NCBI RefSeq assembly: GCF_958301595.1
Contig: NZ_CATQJU010000001.1
Span: 62,001 to 126,000 of the forward strand
DNA: 64,000 nucleotides
Direction: 5' to 3'
Source of the DNA: Porphyromonas vaginalis
Lineage (GTDB): Bacteria; Bacteroidota; Bacteroidia; Bacteroidales; Porphyromonadaceae
The notes under the pieces were generated by a model that was not told the origin of the DNA, searched no databases, and saw only the letters and a list, made by a program, of their open reading frames with translations. Of the stretch, positions 15,392 to 24,670 are shown in pieces; within the stretch, counting starts at the first letter, position 1, and every line of letters begins with the position of its first letter. Both the position numbers and the translations under genes were made by a program.

Positions 15392-17743
15392 ATGACCGAA
15401 AGCCACCTCCCTGCGAAGGATCGTAAAGCGATGACCGAAAGCTCTTTCCCTGTGATGGATCGTAAGACGACGTTCGTGAGACTCATACTTTCACTTCTCC
15501 TCGTGGTGTCCTCGACCGTGGCATCGATCGCACAAGAGCGCATCGGCACCGTGACTGGGGAGGTGACCACGACAACGGGCGAGGCTCTGGTCAATGCTGT
15601 GGTTCTCTTCACCAGTAGTCAGGACTCCACGCACTGCTTCCCCGCTGTCTGTGATGGGAATGGGCACTTTTACCAAGAGCTACCCCTCGGAGCTTATTCG
15701 TATAGAGTCTCTTACCTCGGCGCCAATTATACCCCTGAGCGAAATCAAGTAGAGGTGAGCAAGGAGCCTACAAACCCTCTGAGCATCGTCATAGCGCCTG
15801 CCGCTCAAGCACTCGATGAGGTGGTCGTAGTTGCCAAGCGTCCATTTGTCTCATATAGTGGCGGTGTGGCTCGCTATAACCTTTTGGCTAATCCAGCAGC
15901 CATCGGCGGGAATCTTTTGGACGGGCTCAAGCTAATCCCTGGAGTACAAGTGGAGGAGCGTGGAGGGCTCTCTGTCTATGGCTTCTACACACTCACGGTA
16001 GCTGTCAATGGTCGTATACTACGACTCTCCCCTGAGGAGGTCCAAGCTTACCTCAGCTCTCTGAGCGTGGAGGATGCCGAGCGGATCGAGCTCATTCGCC
16101 ATCCAGGACCCGAGTATGGTGTGCAGAGCGGTGCCATCCTCAACGTCATCACAAAGGGAAACCCTCGAGAGGGGCTCAATGCTTTTATCTCGGCCGACGC
16201 AAGCTATCGGAGGAAGGTGTCGGAGGGCGGTCGGCTCAAGCTCAACTATAATAAGGATAACAAGCGAAGCTACGTAGCGTACCAAGTCTTTGACAATCGT
16301 CGTCTAGAGTCCCTCACGACTACGTTAGGTGCTGACACAACGAGCACATCGCCTCATCGTGGACAGGCTATGCAGGCGGGCTTTGAGTGGCAGATCTCTC
16401 CACAGCAGCTCTTTGACATACGGCTGCACGGATCGCTCTCTGATGAGCATATAGACTATAGTCGGGGGTATCACACCGATATGAGACGTATGGTCGGGGC
16501 CGTCAATCTCTATCACTCCCTCTCTGCAGATAGTTGGGTCTGGAAGAGCTACGCCGACTACACCTCCAGTAGCAATCATCGCACCTACTCTCACAGTGAC
16601 AGCGAGCTACAAGATCGGTATCACTACCTTCGTCTATCAACGAACTATACCTACCGCTTTACCCCTTCACTAGTCGGACTCCTCGGGGTAACGCAAAACA
16701 ATATCTGGTTTGCGACACAAGCCCCCACAGCTCCCAACAAAGTCAATGAGCGATACTATGAGAGCAACAGCTCTGCTTATGTCACGCTGCGCTACCACAA
16801 AGGAGCACTCGACAGCTACGGTGGAGTACAGCTCAACTACGACCACCGTACGAGCCAAGCTCAGGGGACTCGCCTACTATCTGACCAAGCGGTGCGCTGG
16901 CAACCCTACCTCAATGTTGCCTACGAAATAGCGCGCAACCATCGTCTAGCACTCTCCTTGCAAACTTACTACCAGCGTCCTGCGCTAAGAGATTTGATGC
17001 CGTATACCTCCTATGCGGGATTTCTCTATCGTGTCGGCAATGATCGTCTGCAAAGTAGTATGCGCCACAACCTTGCGCTCAACTACAGCTACCGACGGGC
17101 TGCGATGCTAGAGGTAAACCTCTCCAACGAGCAGCGCCCCATCGTCGAGTATTTGACGCCATATCAAGGAGGCTATGCCATTACCAAAGGGAATCTAGAT
17201 TATAGTCGCTACCTGCGTATCGTAGCGGGGGCACCCATACCTATCATCTACCGAGACAACGGCTTGCAGTGGATGGCCACCACTTATCTAGCTTGGCACT
17301 TGCAGCGTGACAAGGGGACTATAGACGGGAGCGAGTGCGACCGCACCTTTCACGCATACTATCTCCAGCACAAGCAGTCGCTCAACTTCCCTGCTCAGTG
17401 GTACCTTGACGCTCAGATCACCTACTACAGTCCGCTATTTGTCGGAGTCTACAAGACTCAGAGCCAGTGGTGGATCAATCTATCTATTAGCAAGCGCATC
17501 GCCTCTTGGAAGCTCTCCCTCTCGTGCTACGACCTGCTGAATAGCAATGTGGCACGGGGCGAAATCATGGGGCTCTCCCAGCCGATAGCCTTCGTCCAGA
17601 ACTGGTACAGTCCGAAAGTCACGCTTAGCATCAGTTGTACGCTAGGCAATAAGCGCCTCAAGAGCTCTAGCCGTCAGACAGTCAATAGCGAGTCTCGTCT
17701 CACCGACTCGGCCAACGAGGGGCTCTCATTTAGCAAGCCTTAA
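15392..17743 (+). CDS. TonB-dependent receptor-like outer-membrane beta-barrel protein
   Basis: A 783-residue outer-membrane protein: signal peptide (FVRLILSLLLVVSSTVASIA), a carboxypeptidase-regulatory-like beta-sandwich (GTVTGEVTTTTGEALVNAVV), a plug domain (VARYNLLANPAAIGGNLLDG, then HPGPEYGVQSGAILNVITKG), and a barrel of roughly 500 residues of the outer-membrane beta-barrel family. It probably imports an unknown ligand using TonB energy; no substrate-binding lipoprotein partner is adjacent. The N-terminus is odd: ATGACCGAAAGC occurs twice, 39 bases apart, as an imperfect tandem duplication, so translation may really begin at the second ATG (15431), which puts the signal peptide nearer the start. 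Confidence 0.85.
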   Translation: MTESHLPAKDRKAMTESSFPVMDRKTTFVRLILSLLLVVSSTVASIAQERIGTVTGEVTTTTGEALVNAVVLFTSSQDSTHCFPAVCDGNGHFYQELPLGAYSYRVSYLGANYTPERNQVEVSKEPTNPLSIVIAPAAQALDEVVVVAKRPFVSYSGGVARYNLLANPAAIGGNLLDGLKLIPGVQVEERGGLSVYGFYTLTVAVNGRILRLSPEEVQAYLSSLSVEDAERIELIRHPGPEYGVQSGAILNVITKGNPREGLNAFISADASYRRKVSEGGRLKLNYNKDNKRSYVAYQVFDNRRLESLTTTLGADTTSTSPHRGQAMQAGFEWQISPQQLFDIRLHGSLSDEHIDYSRGYHTDMRRMVGAVNLYHSLSADSWVWKSYADYTSSSNHRTYSHSDSELQDRYHYLRLSTNYTYRFTPSLVGLLGVTQNNIWFATQAPTAPNKVNERYYESNSSAYVTLRYHKGALDSYGGVQLNYDHRTSQAQGTRLLSDQAVRWQPYLNVAYEIARNHRLALSLQTYYQRPALRDLMPYTSYAGFLYRVGNDRLQSSMRHNLALNYSYRRAAMLEVNLSNEQRPIVEYLTPYQGGYAITKGNLDYSRYLRIVAGAPIPIIYRDNGLQWMATTYLAWHLQRDKGTIDGSECDRTFHAYYLQHKQSLNFPAQWYLDAQITYYSPLFVGVYKTQSQWWINLSISKRIASWKLSLSCYDLLNSNVARGEIMGLSQPIAFVQNWYSPKVTLSISCTLGNKRLKSSSRQTVNSESRLTDSANEGLSFSKP

Positions 17744-17759
17744 ATAGCCATTTAGAAGG

Positions 17760-17880
17760 CTCTACGGGCGTAGAGCTTCCCTCTCCGTACGGGCGCAATC
17801 TATGTCCATACGGGTGGCAATTTATTTTTCATCCAGAGGAAACTCCAGTTTCATACGGAGGAAACTACTCGCCTTAGGGG
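17760..17880 (+). repeat. Short palindrome array
   Basis: Imperfect palindromes spaced 20-odd bases apart (CCGTACGGG, CCATACGGG, TTTCATCCAGAGGAAA, GTTTCATACGGAGGAAAC), of the same kind as 8969-9210 and 39476-39567, between the receptor-like gene and ahpC. Confidence 0.6.
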
Positions 17881-17933
17881 AGAATACCTTGTTCTAGGTA
17901 TGCGGTTTGCTTTTTATTTTGGGTGCTTACCCC

Positions 17934-17941
17934 TATCTTTG
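17934..17941 (+). promoter_or_regulatory. ahpC -7 box
   Basis: TATCTTTG, matching TAnnTTTG, 57 bases upstream of the ahpC start; the -33 element is only a T run. Confidence 0.4.
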
Positions 17942-17997
17942 CTGGTGTTGGTGGGGATGTCCTACCGACGATCAACCAATCTTTATCTAAAACTTAA

Positions 17998-18579
17998 ATG
18001 CAAATGACTATGCAACCTATTATCAATAGCAACTTACCTGAGTTCAAAGTACCCGCATATACCAAGTCCAAGGGCTTCCACGAGGTCTCTAACGAGGACC
18101 TCAAGGGGCGCTGGAGCGTACTCTTCTTCTATCCTGGCGACTTCACCTTCGTATGTCCTACGGAGCTAGCTGACCTCGCCGACAACTATGCTGAGTTTCA
18201 GCAGATCGGCGTGGACATCTACTCTGTGAGCACTGACTCGCACTTCGTTCACAAGGCTTGGCAGGATGCCAGCGAGGCGGTCAAGAAGGTTCAGTACACG
18301 ATGCTCGCTGATATGCGCTTCGAGCTGGCTCGCGCCTTCGGCGTGATGATCGAGGAGGCTGGACAGGCTTACCGTGGCACTTTCCTCATTGATCCAGACG
18401 GCAAGGTGCGTGTGGCTGAGATCCATGACAACGGCATAGGCCGTGACGCTCAGGAGCTACTGCGCAAGGTGCGCGCGGCTCAGTTTATCTATGAGCACCC
18501 AGGCGAGGTGTGCCCCGCTAAGTGGAGACAAGGCGATGCCACTCTCAAGCCTAGCATAGACCTAGTTGGTAAGATCTAA
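17998..18579 (+). CDS. ahpC: Alkyl hydroperoxide reductase peroxiredoxin subunit
   Basis: A 2-Cys peroxiredoxin that reduces H2O2 and organic peroxides in the cytoplasm and is recycled by AhpF. The 193 residues contain the peroxidatic motif FYPGDFTFVCPTE (Cys 53) and the resolving Cys in GEVCPAKW (about 172), with the usual length and C-terminal tail. Two in-frame ATGs (17998, 18010) lie close together; MQPIINSNLPEF at 18010 resembles the usual family start. It lies directly upstream of ahpF, but a 175-bp MITE-like element sits in the gap. Control by OxyR is usual in Bacteroidetes, though I see no clear site. Confidence 0.96.
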   Translation: MQMTMQPIINSNLPEFKVPAYTKSKGFHEVSNEDLKGRWSVLFFYPGDFTFVCPTELADLADNYAEFQQIGVDIYSVSTDSHFVHKAWQDASEAVKKVQYTMLADMRFELARAFGVMIEEAGQAYRGTFLIDPDGKVRVAEIHDNGIGRDAQELLRKVRAAQFIYEHPGEVCPAKWRQGDATLKPSIDLVGKI

Positions 18580-18594
18580 CACCTAGATCCACAA

Positions 18595-18769
18595 GAGACT
18601 GTTGCATAAAGGCGAATCGCTGTGTTGCTTTCGGGATTCGGCTTCGGTCACATACGTAGGTATGCTCCCTTCAGACCTCACCCTCAGCGCCTTGCGCTTC
18701 ATCCTTTCTGCAAAGTCTAGACAATCTTGCAAGCAAGATTGTGAGACTGTAGACTTTTGCATCAGTCTC
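18595..18769 (+). mobile_element. MITE-like element family 2, between ahpC and ahpF
   Basis: The termini GAGACTGTTGCATAAAGGCG and GACTTTTGCATCAGTCTC are inverted, and the interior (GGATTCGGCTTCGGTCACAT, CTTTCTGCAAAGTC, CAATCTTGCAAGCAAGATTG) matches the copy at 27152-27305. No transposase is present. The ends resemble those of IS5-type elements, but I cannot name a parent. It separates two genes that are normally co-transcribed and carries an internal stem-loop. Confidence 0.75.
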
Positions 18770-18851
18770 ACATATCAAGACGAGAGGGTTGTGTCGTATA
18801 CTCACACGAGCGGCACAGCCCTCTACTCTTTCTAAAAAAAACAGCACAATC

Positions 18852-20405
18852 ATGAGACTAGACCAAGATACCTTACAGCAACTGCAAAGCATCTTTGCCT
18901 CGCTAAAGCACCGATACACGCTCAGAGCGAAGGCTCCCGAGGGTGATCACTACGGAGAGCTAGAGCAGCTCCTCGGCGACTTTGCCTCAACCTCTCCGCA
19001 GCTATCGCTAGAGATGAGCGTGGGCGACAAGCTGAGCGTGGAGATACTGCGTGACGACCAGCCCACGGGGATAACCTTTAGGGCGATCCCCTCGGGGCAT
19101 GAGTTTAGCAGTCTGATACTAGCCATATACAATGCGGATGGTCAGGGGAAGAACCTCCCCGATGCGGCTATCTGCGACAAGATCCGTTCGCTACGCAAGC
19201 CTATTCATCTGCGTAGCTACATTTCGCTCAGCTGTACCAACTGCCCCGACGTGGTGCAGAGCCTTAACCTAATCACGCTCATAGCGGGTGAGGGGGTGAC
19301 CCATGAGATGGTCGACGGAGCTCTCTACACAGAGGAGGCTAAGGAGCTAAACATATCGGCCGTACCGACGGTCTACCTGGGAGATCAGGTGCTACATATA
19401 GGCAAGAGTTCGCTGGGTGAACTACTCGGCAAGCTAGCCGACGCTGTCGGTGTGGAGCCATCGTCCGCCACGGCAGCGCGCAAGGAGTACGACCAGATCG
19501 TCATCGGTGGAGGCCCGGCTGGCGCAGCTGCTGCGCTATACTCGGCTCGCAAGGGACTGCACGTGGCACTTGTGGCGGACCGCATGGGTGGTCAGGTGAA
19601 TGAGACGACGGCTATCGAAAACGTCCCCTCCGTGCTTCACACGACAGGTACGCAGCTCGCCGAAGATCTGCGCCAGCATGTGCTACACTACCACGTAGAG
19701 ATACTAGAGCAGAGACATGTCGAGCAGATCAAGCTGGTCGATACCCAAAAGGAGGTAGTCACCTCACTCGGTGAGACGCTCGTAGCACCGCAAGTGATCA
19801 TTGCCACTGGAGCCTCCTGGCGCAAGCTGGGTGTACCAGGCGAGGCGGAGCATATTGGTCGCGGGGTGGCCTTCTGCCCGCACTGCGACGGACCATTCTT
19901 CAAGGGCCAAGATATAGCGGTCGTGGGCGGTGGTAACTCAGGCATTGAGGCAGCTATCGACTTAGCGGGCATTTGCAAGCATGTGACTGTCTTGGAGTTT
20001 ATGGAGAGCCTCAAGGCAGACACCGTACTGCAGGAGCAGCTGGCCAAGCTACCGAACGTGACCGTCCACACGAACGTGGCAACGGAAGAGGTCATCGGTG
20101 ACGGTAGCAAGGTGTCCGCACTGCGCATAGCTCCTCGTGACGGGAGTGCTCCCTTCGAGCTCGCTGTAGCTGGGGTCTTTGTGCAGATCGGACTCAAAGC
20201 GAATACGGATGTCTTCGACGGGCTGGTCGAGCGCAACCGTATGGGCGAGATCGTCATCGACGACCACTGCCGTAGCTCAGTGCCTGGCATCTACGCCGCA
20301 GGCGACTGTGCCAACATCCCCTACAAGCAGGTGGTGATCGCTATGGGCGAGGGTGCCAAGGCTGCTCTATCCGCCTTCGATGATCGCATTCGCACGAAAG
20401 GGTAA
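18852..20405 (+). CDS. ahpF: Alkyl hydroperoxide reductase flavoprotein subunit
   Basis: AhpF transfers electrons from NADH through FAD and two disulfides to AhpC. The 517 residues hold an N-terminal pair of thioredoxin folds with CTNC (128-131), an FAD-binding motif IGGGPAGAAAALY (about 218-230), the redox centre FCPHCDG (Cys 342, 345), the nucleotide-binding GGGNSGIEAAIDLAG (about 359), and the C-terminal GIYAAGDCANIPYKQ. The open frame begins at 18789, but the 21 extra residues come from the end of the MITE-like sequence; ATG 18852 gives the family-length N-terminus MRLDQDTLQQL. Confidence 0.96.
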   Translation: MRLDQDTLQQLQSIFASLKHRYTLRAKAPEGDHYGELEQLLGDFASTSPQLSLEMSVGDKLSVEILRDDQPTGITFRAIPSGHEFSSLILAIYNADGQGKNLPDAAICDKIRSLRKPIHLRSYISLSCTNCPDVVQSLNLITLIAGEGVTHEMVDGALYTEEAKELNISAVPTVYLGDQVLHIGKSSLGELLGKLADAVGVEPSSATAARKEYDQIVIGGGPAGAAAALYSARKGLHVALVADRMGGQVNETTAIENVPSVLHTTGTQLAEDLRQHVLHYHVEILEQRHVEQIKLVDTQKEVVTSLGETLVAPQVIIATGASWRKLGVPGEAEHIGRGVAFCPHCDGPFFKGQDIAVVGGGNSGIEAAIDLAGICKHVTVLEFMESLKADTVLQEQLAKLPNVTVHTNVATEEVIGDGSKVSALRIAPRDGSAPFELAVAGVFVQIGLKANTDVFDGLVERNRMGEIVIDDHCRSSVPGIYAAGDCANIPYKQVVIAMGEGAKAALSAFDDRIRTKG

Positions 20406-20474
20406 AGTTGGCTGTTGGCTGTTAGCTGTTAGCCGACGCACGCAAGGGTTAGGGCCACACACCTACACAAAGAA

Positions 20475-20519
20475 GAGACTCCCCCGTAGCTGGACACGAT
20501 CCAACTGGAGGGGAGTCTC
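20475..20519 (+). terminator. Stem-loop after ahpF
   Basis: GAGACTCCCC pairs with GGGGAGTCTC around a 25-base loop, about 70 bases after the ahpF stop. There is no T run, so termination activity is uncertain. A GCTGTTAGCTGTTAGC-type tract lies just before it (20408-20435). Confidence 0.4.
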
Positions 20520-20619
20520 ACACATGAATCCTAAAATGCCACAAATCATAACTCGACTTGCGGAATCTAGATCCTAACTATCGCCCACTAACCTACTCAG
20601 CGACCACCTGAGATCGCTC

Positions 20620-21219
20620 TCAGATCTCAAGCAGCCGAGGAGCATTGAGCGAGCGATTGCTTTCGTTCATCATGGCGCCGTTCGAATAGATCGTCTCACC
20701 TCTTTTCAGCACGCCATACTGCTGATGGATATGCCCGAAGAGGTGCAGGCGGGGCTTGATATCATGCACTCGACGCAGGAGTGTGGCAGAGCCGTAGTTG
20801 GTCTGGTCGGCATAGTCCAAAATGCCATAGGGCGGACGATGCGTGACCAAGACATCTGTGTCTAGCGGTATATCCGCCTCGTATTGCTCCTGGCGGCCAT
20901 CGGCACAGTCTGGCACAAACAGCGGGACTCCGTAAAACTTCACCCCTTCGATCTCTACCCCAGAGTTGTAGAGCAGGTGTACCGTGTCACTGAGTCCGCT
21001 CACAGTAGCCCTGTACATACAGAAGTCGTGATTGCCGCAGGTGAAGAGCTTGTACCGGTAGTCCAAGTCGCACAGCCAGTTGATAAAGTCCTCTGCTTCG
21101 TCTGCACTACCATGCATAGTAAAGTCTCCAGAGTGCACTACGACGTCTGCCGCTGGCAAATCCCGCAGCCGCCTGTGATAGCCATGCGTATCAGATAGAT
21201 GTAGTATCCTCATAGTCAT
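20620..21219 (-). CDS. Calcineurin-like metallophosphoesterase
   Basis: A 199-residue phosphoesterase with the complete set of metal-binding motifs: D-x-H in HLSDTHGYH, GDF in VVHSGDFTMHG, GNHDF, and the terminal VTHRPPYG and GHIHQQYG. Such proteins are cytoplasmic two-metal hydrolases of phosphodiesters or phosphomonoesters; the substrate cannot be told from sequence. Two ATGs lie at the start (MTMRILHLSDTHG); MRILHLSDTHG, two codons in, is the more family-like start. It stands between ahpF and the McrBC operon and reads convergently with ahpF. Confidence 0.88.
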   Translation of the reverse strand: MTMRILHLSDTHGYHRRLRDLPAADVVVHSGDFTMHGSADEAEDFINWLCDLDYRYKLFTCGNHDFCMYRATVSGLSDTVHLLYNSGVEIEGVKFYGVPLFVPDCADGRQEQYEADIPLDTDVLVTHRPPYGILDYADQTNYGSATLLRRVHDIKPRLHLFGHIHQQYGVLKRGETIYSNGAMMNESNRSLNAPRLLEI

Positions 21220-21267
21220 TATAAATGCGTGAGAGTTACTTCAAGAGTCCCTTTTATCTTGTCTGAA

Positions 21268-22961
21268 CTATGTAAAGCTAGGCGATAAGTTAGTCTCAGA
21301 GTCATTAAGAGTCGGTAAGGGGACTGCTATTCGATAAAATCCGAGCAAGAGCCTGTCTTCATCCTCCGCCAAGAGCTCTTCCAGGCTCTTATCTTTGAAA
21401 GGATTCTGCACTTCTCCTTCCTTAGGATAGATAACAATTATTGCTGTCCGATAAAAGTTTTTCGGCTAAAGAAAAGCTTCCTATTTCATCGGACAGCTGA
21501 GTTCCCAGCTTGTCAGATCTCTGATGATAGCAGAGAGTCCATCAAATGTCTATTATAAAGGATTTCTCCCTAATATAGAGCTAATCAGACGGTGAAAAGG
21601 ATGTCTATCTTTATCGGACAGCCGATTTACTCATTGAAGGACACTTGTTTGAAAAACGGAACTCTTGAAAAACCAGTGATATTTGAAGGTCAAGAAGGCG
21701 TTTTGCTCAAAAGGGGGGCTTGGAAATCAAAAATAGAAAGTCCAACCGCTTCAATTCTACCGTTGAGCCCCCTCGGTATGCCCTTTCTGACTTTTATCGG
21801 ACAGCAATAGATAACAATACAAGGGATTACCTCACTGGCTGGAAGCCGAAAAAGCTTTCGATCTCGAGCATATCCAGCTAATTGCCTTGCAATCGCTATG
21901 TCAATACCACCTTGCTGAAAGCGTGGTATATACTTAGTATCCATAACGAGTTTGGGATCATAACAGATAAAGTCCGGATAGCCCGTATAGCCCTTGGCTT
22001 GATACTTGATCTTCTCCCCATAGGCCTCTCGTAATAGTCCTAACACGTAATGCTCATACAGCAACGACATATCTAGCCAAAAGACAGGGCAAGGGCTCTC
22101 CGCAGCAGGACGGATGCTCGTGATACTATAGTCACACCATCTCAAGATCATCTGAGCAATCTGCACAGCCTCTTCATACCCTCGGAAGAGTTTGTGACGC
22201 TTCATGCTTTTGATCTCCCACACCTCTATCTGGTCACTGACATCACAAAAGGCTGAGACACATTGATTGATCGCATGATGTAGAGCGTGCAGGCTTTTGT
22301 TTTCTTGTGCGATCTGAGCTATGATCTGACGAGAGAAGAGCAGAGCTTTCTTGATCAAGCGATTCTCTGGCGTATCTGCAGAGTATTCTTGGTATTTGCA
22401 ATACACCCTCTCACAACGCTTACGCATCACGTTGTAATGCTCGTTTTGGGAGATAGCGATGCGTCCCCTCACCTTCTTTAGATTGCTCTCTCGTGACACA
22501 TAGCTCTTTTTCAGTCCACGCTTGATGATCTCCCGCACCAGAGATATGAAGTGAACTATAATCAACGGACTCAGCACAGAGTTGAGTTCGGGAGCTTCAA
22601 TCCGGGGCTGCTCTAGATCGACACCATAAATCTTAGATAGCTCCTTCGACTCTATGCCACTGTTGAGGCATGTAGCAAGCATCTTGAGGTAGTCTATCTT
22701 GTCACACCCACCCTTGGGTGTAATAACTAGAGGAGTCGAGTCGATCCATTGAGCCCCTATCACATAAGAGGCATAATAGCCCACCCCAGAATACTCTTCA
22801 CTAGAAGAGGCTAGTGGTGAAGCAGCACCCCACTGCCAGCGAAAGAACCACCTATCTAAGCCTTCCGACTGTGCAGGTAGCCGCATGCCCTCTTGCCAAA
22901 CAGGCAGAGAGATCTCTAGGGGGATTAGCTCATGCTCCTGTACTTGTATTAGCTTTGGCAT
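21268..22961 (-). pseudogene. mcrC: McrC-type nuclease subunit, C-terminus interrupted by a MITE
   Basis: McrC is the PD-(D/E)XK endonuclease partner of the McrB GTPase in modification-dependent restriction. The frame as it stands (to 21690) has 423 residues: a DUF2357-like N-terminal part, then the nuclease motif GYPDFICYDPKLVMDTKYIP with D...D-x-K, and DIAIARQLAGYAR. After EVIPCIVIY it enters the MITE and gains 38 foreign residues (CCPIKVRKG...). Removing 21439-21806 and one copy of the 12-bp target duplication restores a continuous frame (YPKEGEVQNPFKDKSLEELL, then LLLGFYRIAVPLPTL) ending at TAG 21268, for 437 residues. The catalytic core is upstream of the break, so partial function is possible. 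The start ATG overlaps the mcrB stop (TAATG). Confidence 0.9.
21439..21806 (+). mobile_element. Complete MITE-like element family 1 inserted in mcrC
   Basis: A 368-bp non-coding element with inverted ends (TGCTGTCCGATAAAAGT-type) flanked by a perfect 12-bp direct repeat, ATAGATAACAAT, at 21427-21438 and 21807-21818. Removing the element and one repeat restores the mcrC frame, which fixes the boundaries well. It contains an internal inverted copy of the terminus at 21609-21624 and matches 4761-5116. A 10-12 bp duplication is known for IS4/IS231-type transposases, so such an enzyme may have moved it; none is encoded in the window. Confidence 0.93.
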
Positions 22962-24652
22962 TACTCTACTAAGTCCTCACTATCTTCTGACAGCTTAGGC
23001 AGATAGCACTTCGCATCCATCCAACTGTCGAAGTAGTGCTCATCGTCTTTCTTGCCTCTCAAGATACCATCCTTGATGTATTCCTTGATCAGAGGCACCA
23101 CTTCATAGCGCATCTTGAGCCGGAGCGACTCGATATCATCTGCCATAAAGTAGCTGTGTCCTATCATCAAGTCTTCAAGCTCAAAGTCGCCACTCTTGTG
23201 TTGATAAATAAATGAATTCTGATCATCTCTAGACTTGCCATTTATCTCCTCAAAGAGAGCTGTAGCGAGGTCACGCACAGACTCATCAACGTGCGTCCTG
23301 ATAACCTCAGCACTAGCCTCCAACGTGACGAAGGAAAAACGACGACGTACGGCGTAATCAATACTACCCGTAGAGCGGTCCGTCGTATTCATCGTGCCAA
23401 TGATGTAGAGATTGGCAGGGACAGCGAAGGACTCCTTAGAGTATGGTAGCGTCAAGCGGATGTGATGATCACCGCCTCCGCAACGCTTATCAGCCTCTAG
23501 CAAGGTAATCAGCTCTCCAAATATCTTAGACACATTACCTCGATTGATCTCATCGATAATAAGAACGTATGGCTTACTAGATATTTGATTCTCTAGCTGA
23601 TACTCTCTCTTTACAGCATTGATAAAAGCGGCCGCATAGCTTGGCCAGTTGTTTTCTCTTCCTTCACCGATCGCTTGCAGCTTGACCTTTTCAATATTGA
23701 GCGGAGAGGGCGAATAGTCCTCCTCTTTTTCACTCTGTGAGAATGCACTGCGCGAACTAATTGTTTTATTACCCTCTTTCCACCAGACGTTCAGTTGTGA
23801 CTTGCCCGTGAGCGTTGGGATCGTTTTTCGATTCTCATATCCCTTCATTGACTTCAGATAAGTATCTATACAAGAGATGATATCAGCACCTTCTTTCATT
23901 TGAGCCCTTTGGCAAAGACTCTTGAAGAGCCCATCCTCCACTTCGTACGTGATGCCACCCCCATCTTCACTGACTATAGGTTTAAGCCCCTCGACAAAGT
24001 CTTCATAATCCATCGACTGGTGAAAGGTGCAAAAAGCTATCCGCCCCTCGTTCTGTAGTCTTTCATACTCCGCCATCACCTTGCTATGGTCTGAGAAGTC
24101 GGTAAAATCTTTATTGCACAAGCGCACAGCGATAGAGGCTGTCGTATAGGTCTTGCCAGTCCCTGGTGCTCCCTGCAAAATGATGTTTTTCTTTAGCTCT
24201 AGGAGCCGAGCATAGTTGTCTATCTCTTCTTTCATCTCCAGCTTTGAAATGATTTTGTCAATATACTTCCACTGATCAGTCCAGGGACCACATGGGCTTA
24301 GTACCTTTTGAGAAAATAACTGGCTAGGGGGTTGATCCTCTTCTGATATATAGCTTAGTACCTTTACATTACGATAGTTGATATGGTAGTATTTCTCTTC
24401 CAGTTCTGAACTCCTATAGCTCTCGCTCAAAATTTTGCAAAGAGCAATCGCTCTGTTACCCCTTCTTACCAATACAATAGTTCCTATTGGAAGGTTTTTG
24501 AAGTTTTCGCACCCCTTGCCGTTCCATTCACCTGTGCCGATGACAGGCTGTGGCAAAGACAGCATTTCTTCTGAATCAACCTCGGGACTGAGATTAGGAT
24601 AGTCTGGAGCATGCATTTGGATATGCCAATGATTGTCTGAGTAGTAGTTCAT
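22961..24652 (-). CDS. mcrB: McrB-type GTPase of modification-dependent restriction
   Basis: A 563-residue AAA+ motor that would form hexamers, bind modified DNA through its N-terminal domain and drive the McrC nuclease. Visible: an N-terminal sensor-like domain (GEWNGKGCENFKNLPIGTIV at 41-60, EVE-like in outline), Walker A QGAPGTGKTYT (160-170), Walker B VLIIDEINRGNVSK (363-376), the McrB signature GTMNTTDRS (419-427), and the arginine finger region VRRRF. A ~130-residue insertion separates Walker A from Walker B. It overlaps mcrC by one base and follows the exonuclease gene by 18 bases. The N-terminal domain is the likely determinant of which base modification is recognised. Confidence 0.93.
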   Translation of the reverse strand: MNYYSDNHWHIQMHAPDYPNLSPEVDSEEMLSLPQPVIGTGEWNGKGCENFKNLPIGTIVLVRRGNRAIALCKILSESYRSSELEEKYYHINYRNVKVLSYISEEDQPPSQLFSQKVLSPCGPWTDQWKYIDKIISKLEMKEEIDNYARLLELKKNIILQGAPGTGKTYTTASIAVRLCNKDFTDFSDHSKVMAEYERLQNEGRIAFCTFHQSMDYEDFVEGLKPIVSEDGGGITYEVEDGLFKSLCQRAQMKEGADIISCIDTYLKSMKGYENRKTIPTLTGKSQLNVWWKEGNKTISSRSAFSQSEKEEDYSPSPLNIEKVKLQAIGEGRENNWPSYAAAFINAVKREYQLENQISSKPYVLIIDEINRGNVSKIFGELITLLEADKRCGGGDHHIRLTLPYSKESFAVPANLYIIGTMNTTDRSTGSIDYAVRRRFSFVTLEASAEVIRTHVDESVRDLATALFEEINGKSRDDQNSFIYQHKSGDFELEDLMIGHSYFMADDIESLRLKMRYEVVPLIKEYIKDGILRGKKDDEHYFDSWMDAKCYLPKLSEDSEDLVE

Positions 24653-24670
24653 ATATTGTTTTAGTTTTGA

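Noticed and set aside
18602-18835. 77-codon open frame between ahpC and ahpF
   Set aside because: It is wholly explained by the MITE family 2 copy; the second copy at 27152 does not keep the same frame.
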